A stretch of DNA of 64,000 nucleotides from Hymenochaete sp. R1 (lineage: Eukaryota > Basidiomycota > Agaricomycetes > Hymenochaetales > Hymenochaetaceae), in contig JAFREE010000002.1 in assembly GCA_019400425.1 (NCBI GenBank), positions 248,001 through 312,000 on the forward strand, given 5' to 3'. Below are positions 24,276 through 33,863 of this stretch, piece by piece. Position 1 is the first letter of the stretch; each line of letters begins with the position of its first letter. The notes below the pieces were generated by a model, which made no database searches, was not told the DNA's origin, and saw only the letters and a list, made by a program, of their open reading frames with translations. The position numbers were made by a program, and so were the translations under genes.

Positions 24276-25479
24276 GCCACCCTGAGGATAGTTTGCTTTT
24301 GGCTGCTGCTGCTGCTGCTGCTTCGGTTTCGGTTGCTGTCGCTGTTGCGAGGTCCGGGGTTCAAGGTTCAAGGTTGTGTGTATGTCGTCTTTCGTTTCGG
24401 ACGTCGTCGATAACGATTATGATCCTGGTACTCAGGCGAACATGCTGAGCTCCCTCTCTTCTCCTCTTTTTTCGTTTTTTCGTTACGTTGCTGTCCCTCA
24501 ACTTCAGGATCCCGCAGCCACTGTAATCTGGAATCGACCCGCACATACATATACATATAAATATACTCCATGCAATTCCATTCCGTCCCATCCCATCCCA
24601 CCCTTCTTCTCTGTATCGTTTCGTGTTTCGCGTCTGTGTTTTGTGTTTTCGTTTCGCGTCTGTGTCCCGTGCTTTCGTTCGCTATCGCCTCCATCCCCGG
24701 CTCGTTTTCAATATCCAGTATCCAGTATCCAGTACCCCATCGTCTCATTGTCTCAGTATCTCAGTATCCAGTGTCGGTGTTGGTGTACTTTCACTTCCAC
24801 TTTCACTTTCATTTTCTCGGAAGAAAAAAAAAAGGATCAAGATTTCTTCATTTCTTCGTCTCTCCTTTCTCTAAGCTCGTTTCCTCTGTCACCTTCGGAC
24901 TATCATCAGATCTCATGTATCGTAACTCGTTGGCTCGTGGCTCGCAACGTATCATTTATCGTGCACTGGAATTCGTCCCAAGCGAGCAAGCAATGGATTA
25001 ATCCACTGCAAACAATGGTCCGACTTAGTCGTTGCCAGTACTAGTGGTTGCTAAATAACGAATGAGGTCACTCCGTAACTCTCACCCTAACTTGCCACTT
25101 GCCAGTGCCAGCGCCACTACCAATGAAAGCCACTGTAAGACGCACTGTGGTGATGGTGATAGCGTGATAGCACCGAAAGCACGTATGTATATATAAATAC
25201 AAAGAAAAGAATCACAAAAACACACGCACTACTGCTCGATACATTGACACTGCCTCGCCGAGGGGTACGAATCAGTTGACAAGGAAAGGAAAAGGAAAGA
25301 AGGAGGTGGTGGGGGGAGAAAGCAATAAAATAAAATAAAATAATCAAAAAGCAAAAGCGAAATCGAAATGTTGGTGAGTCGGCTTGGACGAGACCCATCT
25401 GCGTCTGCGTCTGCGTCTGCGTCTGTCGCTGCGTCTGTGTTTCGGGGCGGCTGCTACGTTCCGAGTTCCGAGTTACGAC
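24276..25479. other. Convergent intergenic region
   Basis: 1.2 kb between the His-rich protein and the 3' end of the kinesin. It contains simple sequence: CTG units near 24304-24322, TATCCAGTA repeats near 24713-24740, a TTTCACTTTCA-type run near 24790, and TCTGCG repeats near 25398-25425. Open frames here are built from these and show no motif. Confidence 0.5.
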
Positions 25480-28267
25480 TTACGACGCGATGCGCGCCTG
25501 CCGTTTCGCGGTGCCCAGCGTCGTGTTATTCACCTGGGGGATCGGTCGGAGCCGTCAAATCAGTGATCGTGATCGTGATTGTGACAAAAGGGCAGAATGA
25601 AAAAGAAGCAAAGGTTGAAGGGACGTACCTTCGTTGCGAATCGTAGCGAGCACAGCGACTCGCCCATGTGGGCTGCTAGTGGCGAGAGGTTCAGCACCAT
25701 CTGCGAAAGCGAAGCAAAAAAAAAAGTTCGTTAGACGTTAGACAGATCGGGTTCGGACACCAAAGAACCGAAAAAAAGGCAAAGTGCTCACCAATGTCTT
25801 CGAGGCTCCGCTCAGTGAGTTTTGGAGTAAATAAGTGAGCTACCGGATAATTTCGTCACCATCGCCCTCGCCCTCAGACTCGAGAACCCGACTCGTCCGT
25901 CCAACCAACGAACGAACGAAAAAAAACTCACCTTCGAGTTCCTATACGGGATATGCTTATCCGCCTTCTCCCCCTTCTCCCCAAGCGCAGCAATCACATC
26001 CGCCAGCGCGCTCAAGCTCTTATTAATACTCTGCGTCTCCTTCAAACGCTCCTTGTCGCCCCCCGCGCCGCTGCTGTTCAGCCGCTCGGACCCGGCGAGG
26101 TCCACGAGGTTCAGCGAGCCTTCGCACGTCTCGCCGCCGGAGGAGTTGGACCCGAAGATGCGGAGGGTGAAGACGGAGTGGGAGCGTGAGGAGCGTTCGT
26201 TCATGAGGGTTGAGGCGACGGTGCGTCGGGATTGGGCGATCTCGAGGAGGGAGCGGACTTGGCTGGGTGTCTTGAGGGGTACTGCGGGGTTTTTTTTAAA
26301 CTTGAGTTTCTGTCTCTGTGTTCTGGAGGGGGTGGGGGGAACAACGTACAAACTACGGCATCCGTCACCCTCGTAGAGCCCTTTTCATGCCTGATTTCAT
26401 GCTTCTTTTTGTCAAACTCGGCTTTGCCGAGTAAGTCATTGATGGTTTCATTGTACTGTAGAGAATTCAGCATCTATTGAATCATATATGATGTTGTCAC
26501 CTACGATTTCCAAGAACTGGCCCTCCATCCGGTATTCCCAGCCCTTACTGCGCATCTGCTCTGCGACTCTGAAAACTTGTTCGACAGCTCGCGGGATCAT
26601 GCCAGCACTTTCTGAGTCCTGTTCATTTGTAAGTCTTCTCTTCTTCCATCAGAAGTTTTCAATGCTACTCACAGCTCCACCTTCCATGGTAAATGACTGC
26701 CAGAATCTCAGCTGCTTGGAATCAAAGTGCATATATCAAGACTCACCTTTCCGCTACCTGTTTGCCCATATGCGAATATGCAGACATTGTAGCCGTCAGT
26801 ACAGCTTTGTGCCAGCTGTGATATATCCTCAAAGATATCCGATTGTGTAGACGCAGGTTCATAGACCTTTAAGACCCAGTCAATCGAGTAACAATAAATG
26901 ATTTACACGGGACTGACCCTATCGAAACTGAAGTTCCACGTCTCTTTTCTCTCCTGACCCGTCGCGCTTTCGCTCGTGGAACTAAGCACGATCTCCTTGT
27001 GATCTTTCTTGTCAGGGAACTCAATCCTAGCCATGCATGCATTTCTGAGCCTCTCCCGCTCGTCATAGTCCAGATCATCCGACAAGTCCTTGGGATATTC
27101 AGACTGCAGGACAGGTCGCACTCGACAATACACGCGAATGTTGCCCTTCAGTTCTTGGATGGTGTTATGTAGCCTTCGGCGGGTCATCTCGGCTTCCTGC
27201 ACTTCTTCCTCGAGCTCTTTAATCTGTGTGCGTGCCTTCTCAAGGTCAAGACGTAGCTGTGTCGCATCCTGGGTTCTACAGTCCAGAGTGGATGTGAGAG
27301 CTGATAGTTGGGCTTCAAGTGAGCTGTTTTGCGCATTTAGGGCGATGTGTGCGGTGGACTGGTGAGCAACGGTGGCTTTGAGCGAGGTGACGGCTTCTCG
27401 TTCGCGCTGTAAGTCTTCTTGAGCGTATCGTAGCTCATCCTTCGTCTCCCTAAGCTCTCGCTCCTTCTTTCGCGCGCTCTCCTCCAAATCGTCGACCTCC
27501 CGTACATGTTTCCGTTTTAGCTCTTCGATCATTTCCGACGCGTTCGCGAGCTCTCGTCGATGCGTGTTTCCCATCGTTCGCGCCTCGACGAGTTCCTTGG
27601 ATAGCGATTGATGATTCGCCTGCAGTTCAGATACCTTCGTTCGCTCGGCCTCCATCTCGGACGCAACACGAGCCGCGTCGGCAGCCCGGGCACTTTCAAT
27701 GGATGTGACTTGGCTTTGAAGTGCGAGAAATTCTTGATTGTTGACCGTGCTTCGAGTGACCGGTCCAGGGCGTTGTGGCCCCGTACTAGAACCCCCTCTG
27801 CCCCCTCTACCTCCCCTTGCACCCCTAGCACCGAAACCTCTTCCTCTTGTTGCAGCAGTAGATGAAGAGGCAAGAGGTCTTGGTGGCGGCGCTTGAGCTT
27901 TCGGAGGTGCGCTCGTTGCTCTTGATCTGGGTTGAATGATGGGTCGATTGGCTTTCGACAGTGGTGGCATGGCACTACTCCCGCTAGCTACTCTAGCATG
28001 AGGTAAATTCGTCGCCGTCCTCGAAGGTCGCAGAGGCCCGTCCATCCCAGGCCTCGATGCACCACCGCCAAACGCTCGAAGCTTACGTGGTTGGTCCTGA
28101 GCTTCCTGCGCATCGTCGTCGTCGTCTGCCTTGCGTTTGAGAGCCATCGCAGCAGATCGTTGCCGTGTGGTGATGTTGGCGGTCGTCGAAGGACCTGCGA
28201 GCGCGGTAGACGTCGAAGTCGAGAATGAGAACGTCGGCAATGCGGAGGGCGCGGGTAGGCGTGACAT
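25480..28267 (-). CDS. Kinesin-14 (C-terminal motor, KAR3/KIFC1 type)
   Basis: Minus-end-directed microtubule motor, expected at spindle and nuclear microtubules. Nine exons (26918-28267, 26747-26866, 26673-26696, 26505-26618, 26350-26455, 25932-26281, 25792-25839, 25629-25700, 25480-25533) give 745 residues, all phases closed. The N-terminal 180 residues are basic, with an [19 protein letters not shown] tract; a coiled coil runs from about residue 185 to 385. The motor follows the kinesin-14 neck ([13 protein letters not shown]), with P-loop GQTGSGK, then SFTMEGG, switch [10 protein letters not shown], switch [12 protein letters not shown], and HIPYRNSK then [11 protein letters not shown]. 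The end [18 protein letters not shown] is typical of the class. Exon 3 is a 24-base microexon just after the P-loop. Divergent from the phosphatase gene with only 197 bp between ATGs. Confidence 0.95.
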
Positions 28268-28464
28268 CGTAGAGGGAATAGCCGAGGTTAGGGTAGGTTA
28301 TGAGAGAAGTCGAAAAACCATCGAAACCGAACGGTGGCTTTCGGCGCGAAAATAAGTGACACGTGATCGTGTTGATTTGTCAGCTGCGCAGCTCATCTCA
28401 TTTGGGCTGGCTCTGGCTCACTGACCGGCTCGACGCATATTCTCGAGGTTCGACACTTGCCACC

Positions 28465-29233
28465 ATGATGCTCAGTATCGCTGCCAAATACGCCGAAAGG
28501 CAAGGTCTCTCAACAAAACTACTCAGTAAATTTGTTGATGCTCCTGGCCCATCTCTTATTATTCCGAGACTCTACATAGGAGACTACAAGGATGCTGGAA
28601 ACCTCAACTTACTCTCGGAACTCCAAGTAACGCATGTCGTATCCGTTGTGGAGAAAATGCCCTGGCCGCTCTTTAAAACGAAGCTCAAGAAATTGCACAT
28701 CAGCATAAACGATTATTCTTCTACGAACATTGTCGAACACTTGGATCACACAACGAGCTACATACGGAAGGCGCTGAACAATCCGGAATCAGTAGTAATG
28801 GTCTGTATGCGTCTTTCCCACTTGGAGTCGTTCTCTGACTTGTTTGATCCAGGTGCACTGCTTTAAAGGGAGGAGCCGCAGTGCGACTGTCGTGGCAGCA
28901 TATCTTCTTGCTACATCTGGCGACCGTTCCGTCGTGGAAACACTTGAATTCCTGAGGGAACAGCGTAGTATCATCGAACCCAATCCAGGATTCATACACC
29001 AACTTCAGGAGTACAACGCAAAATGTCGGGAAAGGGATGCTTGTGTCACTCAGCAGAATGCTCACAATGGAACCGGAGGGAATGGCAAGCGCAGGAGAAA
29101 GCCAGTGTTAACGAACAAAATAGGGGGCGATCATGGAGAACGTGTAGAAAGCTCAAATAAGAGGCAATGTCACCATCACACACTTCCGGCATCCGCAGCT
29201 GGGTCTTCTGGTGCGGGGACCGATGCTATCTGA
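28465..29233 (+). CDS. Dual-specificity protein phosphatase
   Basis: Two exons, 28465-28800 and 28853-29233, give 238 residues; the intron (GTCTGT...TCCAG) closes in phase. The start ATG is in CACC context. The catalytic domain contains IIPRLYIGDYKDA near residue 35, INDYSSTNI (general-acid Asp loop), and the active-site loop HCFKGRSRSATVVAAYL, which matches the Cys-x5-Arg signature, followed by IIEPNPGFIHQLQEY. Key residues are intact, so it should be active. The C-terminal 60 residues are basic (KRRRKP) and may be a nuclear signal. Substrate is unknown. It shares a short promoter with the kinesin-14 gene. Confidence 0.9.
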
Positions 29234-29439
29234 TGTTTACGATTGTTGGTGGATGTAATTGTTCTTCTGGCCTTGAGGATTTTTTATACCCTGTAATCAT
29301 CGAAGTTAAACAATAGAAACTGGAGCGATCAAATAAGAAAATGCAAATAAATGACTCAAAAGTACAGATGCAACAGAGCGGGAAGGCGGACAGAGGAACG
29401 AAAAATAAGCAGGGAAATAAGACATTCACAAGCATGGTG

Positions 29440-30554
29440 TCATTTCGCAGCAAGCAAAGCTTCGCGAACAGTACTCCTCTCCGCAAGAACGGCAAGGATT
29501 TGCCATCGCGGGTCTCCCGTATGTCGTTCTTTGAACTGAACATCATGATCAAAGAACAGGCGTGTGTCACTTGATCCTTCCGCCATGAGACGAGTCGCTG
29601 CAGCAGATTGATTAGGGAGTACTGCAGGTCGAACCGTAAAGAGGGTTTCGAACGCGGAGCTCGTTAAGACTCTGTTGGTTGGAGTGGAGGACATGTTGGC
29701 AGGCTGGATGGAAGTAATGGCATGGGAAGTGGTTGTCAATGCTAGGGCTTGCGAGATTAATTGCTTAAGCTTAAACTATATATACTGTTAGTCGAGTCCA
29801 TCCCTGTAGAAAGAATATAACAAACCTCGCAAGCTTGAAGTACAAGGGCAGCTACCACCTTTTGAGGCGGCGATAGTTCATGTTGCGCGGAAGCGAGAGC
29901 GACCCGCTCAGCTATATGTTGTAGATTCGGAGCTCTCGTAACTGAAGCAAGTTGAACGGGAAGATATGTTCCAGGAGGGTCTATCATCCTAGTCAGACTT
30001 TGGCCACTCTTTACTTACGGCGCAGCTTACCTTTTCCTTCTGGTAGGAGCTTAACCCCTCTCTCCTGAGCAATCTCGTCAAGAATGCGCACCCGTCCGTT
30101 CGGTCCCTCACGAGAAGCCGCCTCTATGGCTTTTACACGCTCGCGCTCTCTCTTTCCAACTCCCACGGTCCACATCTTCAAACGAGCCGACGTGCCAGAT
30201 GTAGGATCGCCATCCGTCTGTCCCGTCTTCCTGCGCTTGCGTGGCGGCTTTCCTGGAGCGTCTGGAGGAGGCGTCGGTGGTGCATGATGCATGGAAGACC
30301 CGAGAATGGAGACGATCAAGTTGTTATGTAGCTGTACTGCGGTTCTTCACATCAGACACTATGCTGTTTGGATACAACATGTGGAATCTCATACCTAGCT
30401 GGACATTGACCAAGGCCTGTCTGATTAAATCCTCGAATTCAGCACGCGAGATTTCACCAGTAAGGAATGAGTTTAGTGTGTTCCAGTAGTATTGGGACTT
30501 GTCCCCTAAGGCGCCAGTAAGCTCATCCCGCAGAGCTGGTGCTGGAGTCGACAT
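29440..30554 (-). CDS. HFI1: SAGA coactivator subunit HFI1/ADA1 (transcriptional adapter 1)
   Basis: Core subunit of the SAGA histone-acetyltransferase complex; its histone-fold part pairs within the SAGA core. Four exons (30395-30554, 30031-30336, 29826-29980, 29440-29775) give 318 residues with phases closed. The N-terminus fits the SAGA-Tad1 family: KSQYYWNTLNSFLTGEISRAEFEDLI, then LHNNLIVSILGSS, a Pro-rich and basic linker (PRKRRKTGQ), and KMWTVGVGKRERERVKAI. Later come LPVQLASVTRAPNLQHIAER and the C-terminal LFDHDVQFKERHTG-like segment. Start chosen as the first ATG (MSTPAPAL). Its promoter contains the transposon described at 30693-31528. The assignment rests on remembered family pattern and gene size. 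Confidence 0.82.
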
Positions 30555-30692
30555 CACGGAAACTGTCACTATTGGAGGCGACAATGAAGTTGAAGGTGAA
30601 TGAAAGAAAGAAGGAAGGAAACAAAGGAAACGAGCTCTGAATCTCCGAAGCCAGTTTCACAAATTCACGTGACAAATTGTGTCCTTTTACAT

Positions 30693-30722
30693 AGGACCCA
30701 TGACAATCGGGTATAAGGCCGG
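30693..30722 (+). repeat. Left terminal inverted repeat of the transposon
   Basis: 30 bp, inverted copy of 31499-31528 with a single mismatch at the twentieth base. The adjacent target duplication copy is 30685-30692. Confidence 0.88.
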
Positions 30723-31045
30723 TGGCAAAACCGACCCTCCAATATGTCCCTCCGGAAGCCGGGCCGGAGCTTCCGTATGTCCCTCAGCCCCCGGCCTCTT
30801 CCCAAAATGGAATGATCGACTATGTCCCTTGTTCCCCGGCCTCTATTACTATATATAGATATTGGTTTCCACGGTCACGCAAATTTCATCTTTATGGCTT
30901 TTATTACACCATTGACTGCCATGCAATGGCATCATTATTTGCGTATGACTAGCAAACTCAGTTTTTGATTCTCTTTTGAGTATCTAACATATTTTCGTAG
31001 ATGTGTTCGATGAAAATAGGGGATTGTTGGCGAGCATGAAAGGTC

Positions 31046-31088
31046 AGACGACGACGACGAGCGACGACGGCGACGACGACGACGCGAC
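31046..31088 (+). repeat. GAC-type trinucleotide microsatellite inside the transposon
   Basis: Imperfect run of GAC/GAG/GGC units in the central part of the mobile element. It could vary in copy number between strains. Confidence 0.7.
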
Positions 31089-31498
31089 ATCATCGTGGGA
31101 ATAAACACGTGACTATGCTCATTCTTTCGGCCGGGTATAGCATGATTAAAGACCAAAAGTACTAGACCAAAGTAATCATTAATTATATTTAGAGAGTTTA
31201 GATTTATATATGCTAATGTACACAAATTTTAAGGTACTGGTGGATGGGAGGCTGTCTACATATTGGTACTGAGCGCGAGTCTGAATGAAGCGGGCGCGAC
31301 GAGTCGTGCTCAACTCGATCACAACTCGATCTACTGCCGATATGTCCCTTGGCCCCCGGCCTCCGTGAGAGCCGGGTCCCACGTATGTCCCTTGACCCCC
31401 GGCCTGTCGGCCAAAATCGGCCCTCTGATATGTCCCTTCGCCTACGGCCTCCTTCCTTTTTGGGACGATCGACACTTAGCCGATATGTCCCTTGTTCC

Positions 31499-31528
31499 CC
31501 GGCCTTATTCCCGATTGTCATGGGTCCT
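31499..31528 (-). repeat. Right terminal inverted repeat of the transposon
   Basis: 30 bp, inverted copy of the left end. The adjacent target duplication copy is 31529-31536, which leaves 86 bp to the MED4 start codon. Confidence 0.88.
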
Positions 31529-31622
31529 TTTTACATTCGAAGGACGCGGAAGCGCGTTGTACGTAGCGCTAGCGTCAACACATCTACCAGCGACTTCCCA
31601 CTTCTGCATCGTTTATTCGACG

Positions 31623-32491
31623 ATGGCGAATAATCATTATGGACTTGGCCCGCCAGAGCTTAATTTTCGTGGGGATGTAAAACCGTCGCAGTCAATGACG
31701 GAAACGCTATTCGAACCGCTCGATACGCTCTCCAACCTATCGCAGACGCTATTTCTTGCATTGGGTCCCCCGCAGACCAGACTGCCTCCGCCTCCTCCCA
31801 TTGAGGCCTTTGTTCAAGCGGACGAAAAGCTTGCTTACTCTCTCCAACAGGCAAGAATACACCAACAGAACCAGAGACGGATAGAAGCTCTCATGTCGGA
31901 GATTTTGGGACTCGAAACCAATTTGCGTGAAGTATGCACAGAGCTTGAGCGAGGTAAAAGAGAGCTCTCTGAAATGATCGAGGAGGGGGAGAAAAGAGTG
32001 CAATCTATAGAGACTGCTAAGAAAGGTATGGCTCTGGTGGACACACTACCAAGTCCGTTCTGACCTCGGTCCGCAGTAGCCTTACCGTATCCTGAGTTGC
32101 TGCGATACGCGCAGAGCCTCAGCGCGTTTAGTTCAGCCCCACCAAACATGCCAGACTTGTCCGTCCCGGGACAACCTCCTCCTCCGCTTTTCTTTCCACC
32201 TTTTCCAAATGAAGAAAAGATGCGACGGGGGAGACTCAACGCCGAAGCGCCTCTCGGAATACTGGGAGAAACTCATGCTGTTAGGAAAGGTAAGCACAGT
32301 TATCCATTATTACTCAAATTGTGTGTTGTGCGAGCTCATGACATGTTACAAAAACAGTGCCGACACTATCACCTGAAAAGCCAGACTTCAAGCCCCTGTT
32401 GCCCGAGCATAACTACCCCTACCGGCTCGAACATCCTCCTGACCACGTTTTCGACCTCGACCTCGACCTCGACCTCAATCCAGATATTTGA
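31623..32491 (+). CDS. MED4: Mediator complex subunit 4
   Basis: Subunit of the Mediator middle module, bridging activators and RNA polymerase II in the nucleus. Exons 31623-32025, 32077-32289 and 32358-32491 give 249 residues with closed phases. The N-terminal half is helical (LFEPLDTLSNLSQTLFLAL, then a coiled coil RIEALMSEILGLETNLREV). The Med4 hallmark PYPELLRYAQSLSAFSSAPP follows intron 1, then the proline-rich PPPPLFFPPFPNEEKMRRG with LGILG. The C-terminus is acidic with repeated Asp-Leu (DLDLDLDLNPDI). Start is the first ATG, 86 bp downstream of the transposon's duplicated target site, so the core promoter and leader must lie partly in or next to the element. Family recognition is strong. 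Confidence 0.9.
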
Positions 32492-32547
32492 TTATGGAAT
32501 ACAGAATTCAAGCACGTTGACCTGCAGTGTTTGCAAGCTTCATTCGC

Positions 32548-33189
32548 TCACTGCAAAGCCATTGACTGTAATCTACTCTTTGCAATCCGTCCAACATCAT
32601 TGACAGCCCTCGTCACTTCCGTACACCAAATCTTTCCTTCATTTTCGTGGGCAATAATGTTGTTGATGACAGTACCATCGATAATCACCTTCTCCTCGCA
32701 TAGCCGTTCCTCCATCTCGTCCATTATCTGTGACCTGGTCCTTCCGTTCACGAACGTGATGTAGATCAAACGAGGATAAAGACGCTCGTACGCTTCGTTC
32801 AACTCCTTCAAACGAGAAAGTATCTCGGGGGGTGTCGGGTTTGGAAGATTGAGTTTCGCTTGCCCTTGTTCATTGGCACTAAAAGCACTGAGTGCTTTCG
32901 TCTCTCCGATCCGTGGATGGCCGCCAACAAATGACGCTTGTTTTCCCCATTCCCAGCTATGCACGGTACCTATGGCAAGATCAACGAGCTCCGCGAACGA
33001 TTTCGGACATTCGGTTCTCTCGGGCATATTCTTTAGTCGCAATCCGACGGACGGAACTAATTCGTTATGTAGAATTGGTGAGGGTTCGAAGAGGACGGAC
33101 AAGAACGCATCGAGCTCGTCATACGCAGAGGATGTGGGAGATTGGATAGACTGAAGGAGTTCCGGAAGAGGCGGCGGGATGTAAGCCAT
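32548..33189 (-). CDS. OHCU decarboxylase (ureide pathway of urate breakdown)
   Basis: 2-oxo-4-hydroxy-4-carboxy-5-ureidoimidazoline decarboxylase, which makes S-allantoin after uricase and HIU hydrolase; usually peroxisomal or cytosolic. A single exon of 213 residues. The family motif GGHPRIGE is near residue 90, and LNEAYERLYPRLIYITFVNGRTRSQIMDEMEERL matches the conserved second half. Somewhat longer than the roughly 170-residue family norm, with extra sequence at both ends. No peroxisomal SKL-type tail is seen (ends MALQ). Its 3' end converges on MED4 with 56 bp between stops, and its start lies 23 bp downstream of the stop of another minus-strand gene. Confidence 0.9.
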   Translation of the reverse strand: MAYIPPPLPELLQSIQSPTSSAYDELDAFLSVLFEPSPILHNELVPSVGLRLKNMPERTECPKSFAELVDLAIGTVHSWEWGKQASFVGGHPRIGETKALSAFSANEQGQAKLNLPNPTPPEILSRLKELNEAYERLYPRLIYITFVNGRTRSQIMDEMEERLCEEKVIIDGTVINNIIAHENEGKIWCTEVTRAVNDVGRIAKSRLQSMALQ

Positions 33190-33212
33190 GCTGCGGCTTG
33201 ATGCTTAGAGGC

Positions 33213-33733
33213 TTAAGGAAAAGAGGTGATTAATGCTGTAATCGATTCTCTTCTGTGGGCGTCGAAGATCGACTTCATCTGTTCCGGAAATGGTAATTTG
33301 GCCTCCACGTGCTCAATTTCAAGTCCCTTCAAGTTTCCGCCTTTCGTCCGGAGCCCGATAAACGGTGGCTCCCCATAGCAAAATGTCTCGCCACAAAGCT
33401 CCAGGTAGCAGAGGTAGCAATTGAGTTGGGCTATGACTGCGTTGATCGTATCGTCTATGACGGCTTCCTTCGCTCGCAGGTTTCTCAGCTCATTTGTTTT
33501 ACGGAAAATGGACCCATCGAGTGTGCATATCGCTGTATGCCCAAAGGATGTTTGATTACTTCGCCCGAGGAGGCGTTTATCGCTAACCTTGTGATCGCTA
33601 CGTGCACATGCATTTCAATTCTTGAAAAATCTGATGGATTGATGCGAGGTGCACTGCGGTCCCTTACTTCCCTCGCTAAGTCCAGACGAGTTTGTAGGGC
33701 TTGTTGTTCGCCGACAACGAGTCCATCGTCCAT
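33213..33733 (-). CDS. Small unrecognised protein
   Basis: A two-exon model, 33668-33733 and 33213-33587, gives 146 residues from MDDGLVVGEQQALQTRLDL. The donor is strong (GTAAGGG), the acceptor less so. The second exon contains CTLDGSIFRKTNELRNLRAKEA, LNCYLCYLELCGETF and a hydrophilic end (EQMKSIFDAHRRESITALI). No family is recognised. The reading frame of exon 1 stays open well upstream (to about 33960) without an ATG and runs antisense to the first exon of the neighbouring plus-strand gene, so the true start could be further 5' through another intron. The tight spacing before OHCU decarboxylase suits an independent gene. Confidence 0.35.
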
Positions 33734-33863
33734 TTCAGGTGCAACTTCTGGGGAGACCGCATAAATACTTGACTCGCATTTGATTCTGGCTGAAATTTGC
33801 GCACTCCTAGAATCTTTTTTGATTACCTTCTGTCCTTTTTCTTTCTCGTCATCTTCACGCAAG

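Larger units (their letters stand above)
30693..31528. mobile_element. Non-autonomous DNA transposon (hAT-like MITE) with 8-bp target duplication
   Basis: 836-bp element with 30-bp terminal inverted repeats at 30693-30722 and 31499-31528; the arms match at 29 of 30 positions and begin AGGACCCATGACAATCGGG. It is flanked on both sides by TTTTACAT (30685-30692 and 31529-31536), a perfect 8-bp target-site duplication, the length made by hAT and P-type transposases. No transposase frame is present inside. Seven TATGTCCCT-type subterminal repeats lie at 30743, 30776, 30821, 31341, 31384, 31429 and 31484, all in one orientation and mostly followed by CCCCGGCCT. The element fills most of the 1,068 bp between the HFI1 and MED4 start codons. 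Superfamily assignment is inference from duplication length and repeat layout. Confidence 0.85.

Noticed and set aside
23504..24364. 286-codon frame on the minus strand opposite the His/Ser-rich protein
   Set aside because: It is made of the antisense of repeated Ser, Thr and His codons (long Val, Glu and Asp runs) and has no ordered segment; the plus-strand frame has the better start and the few normal-looking blocks.
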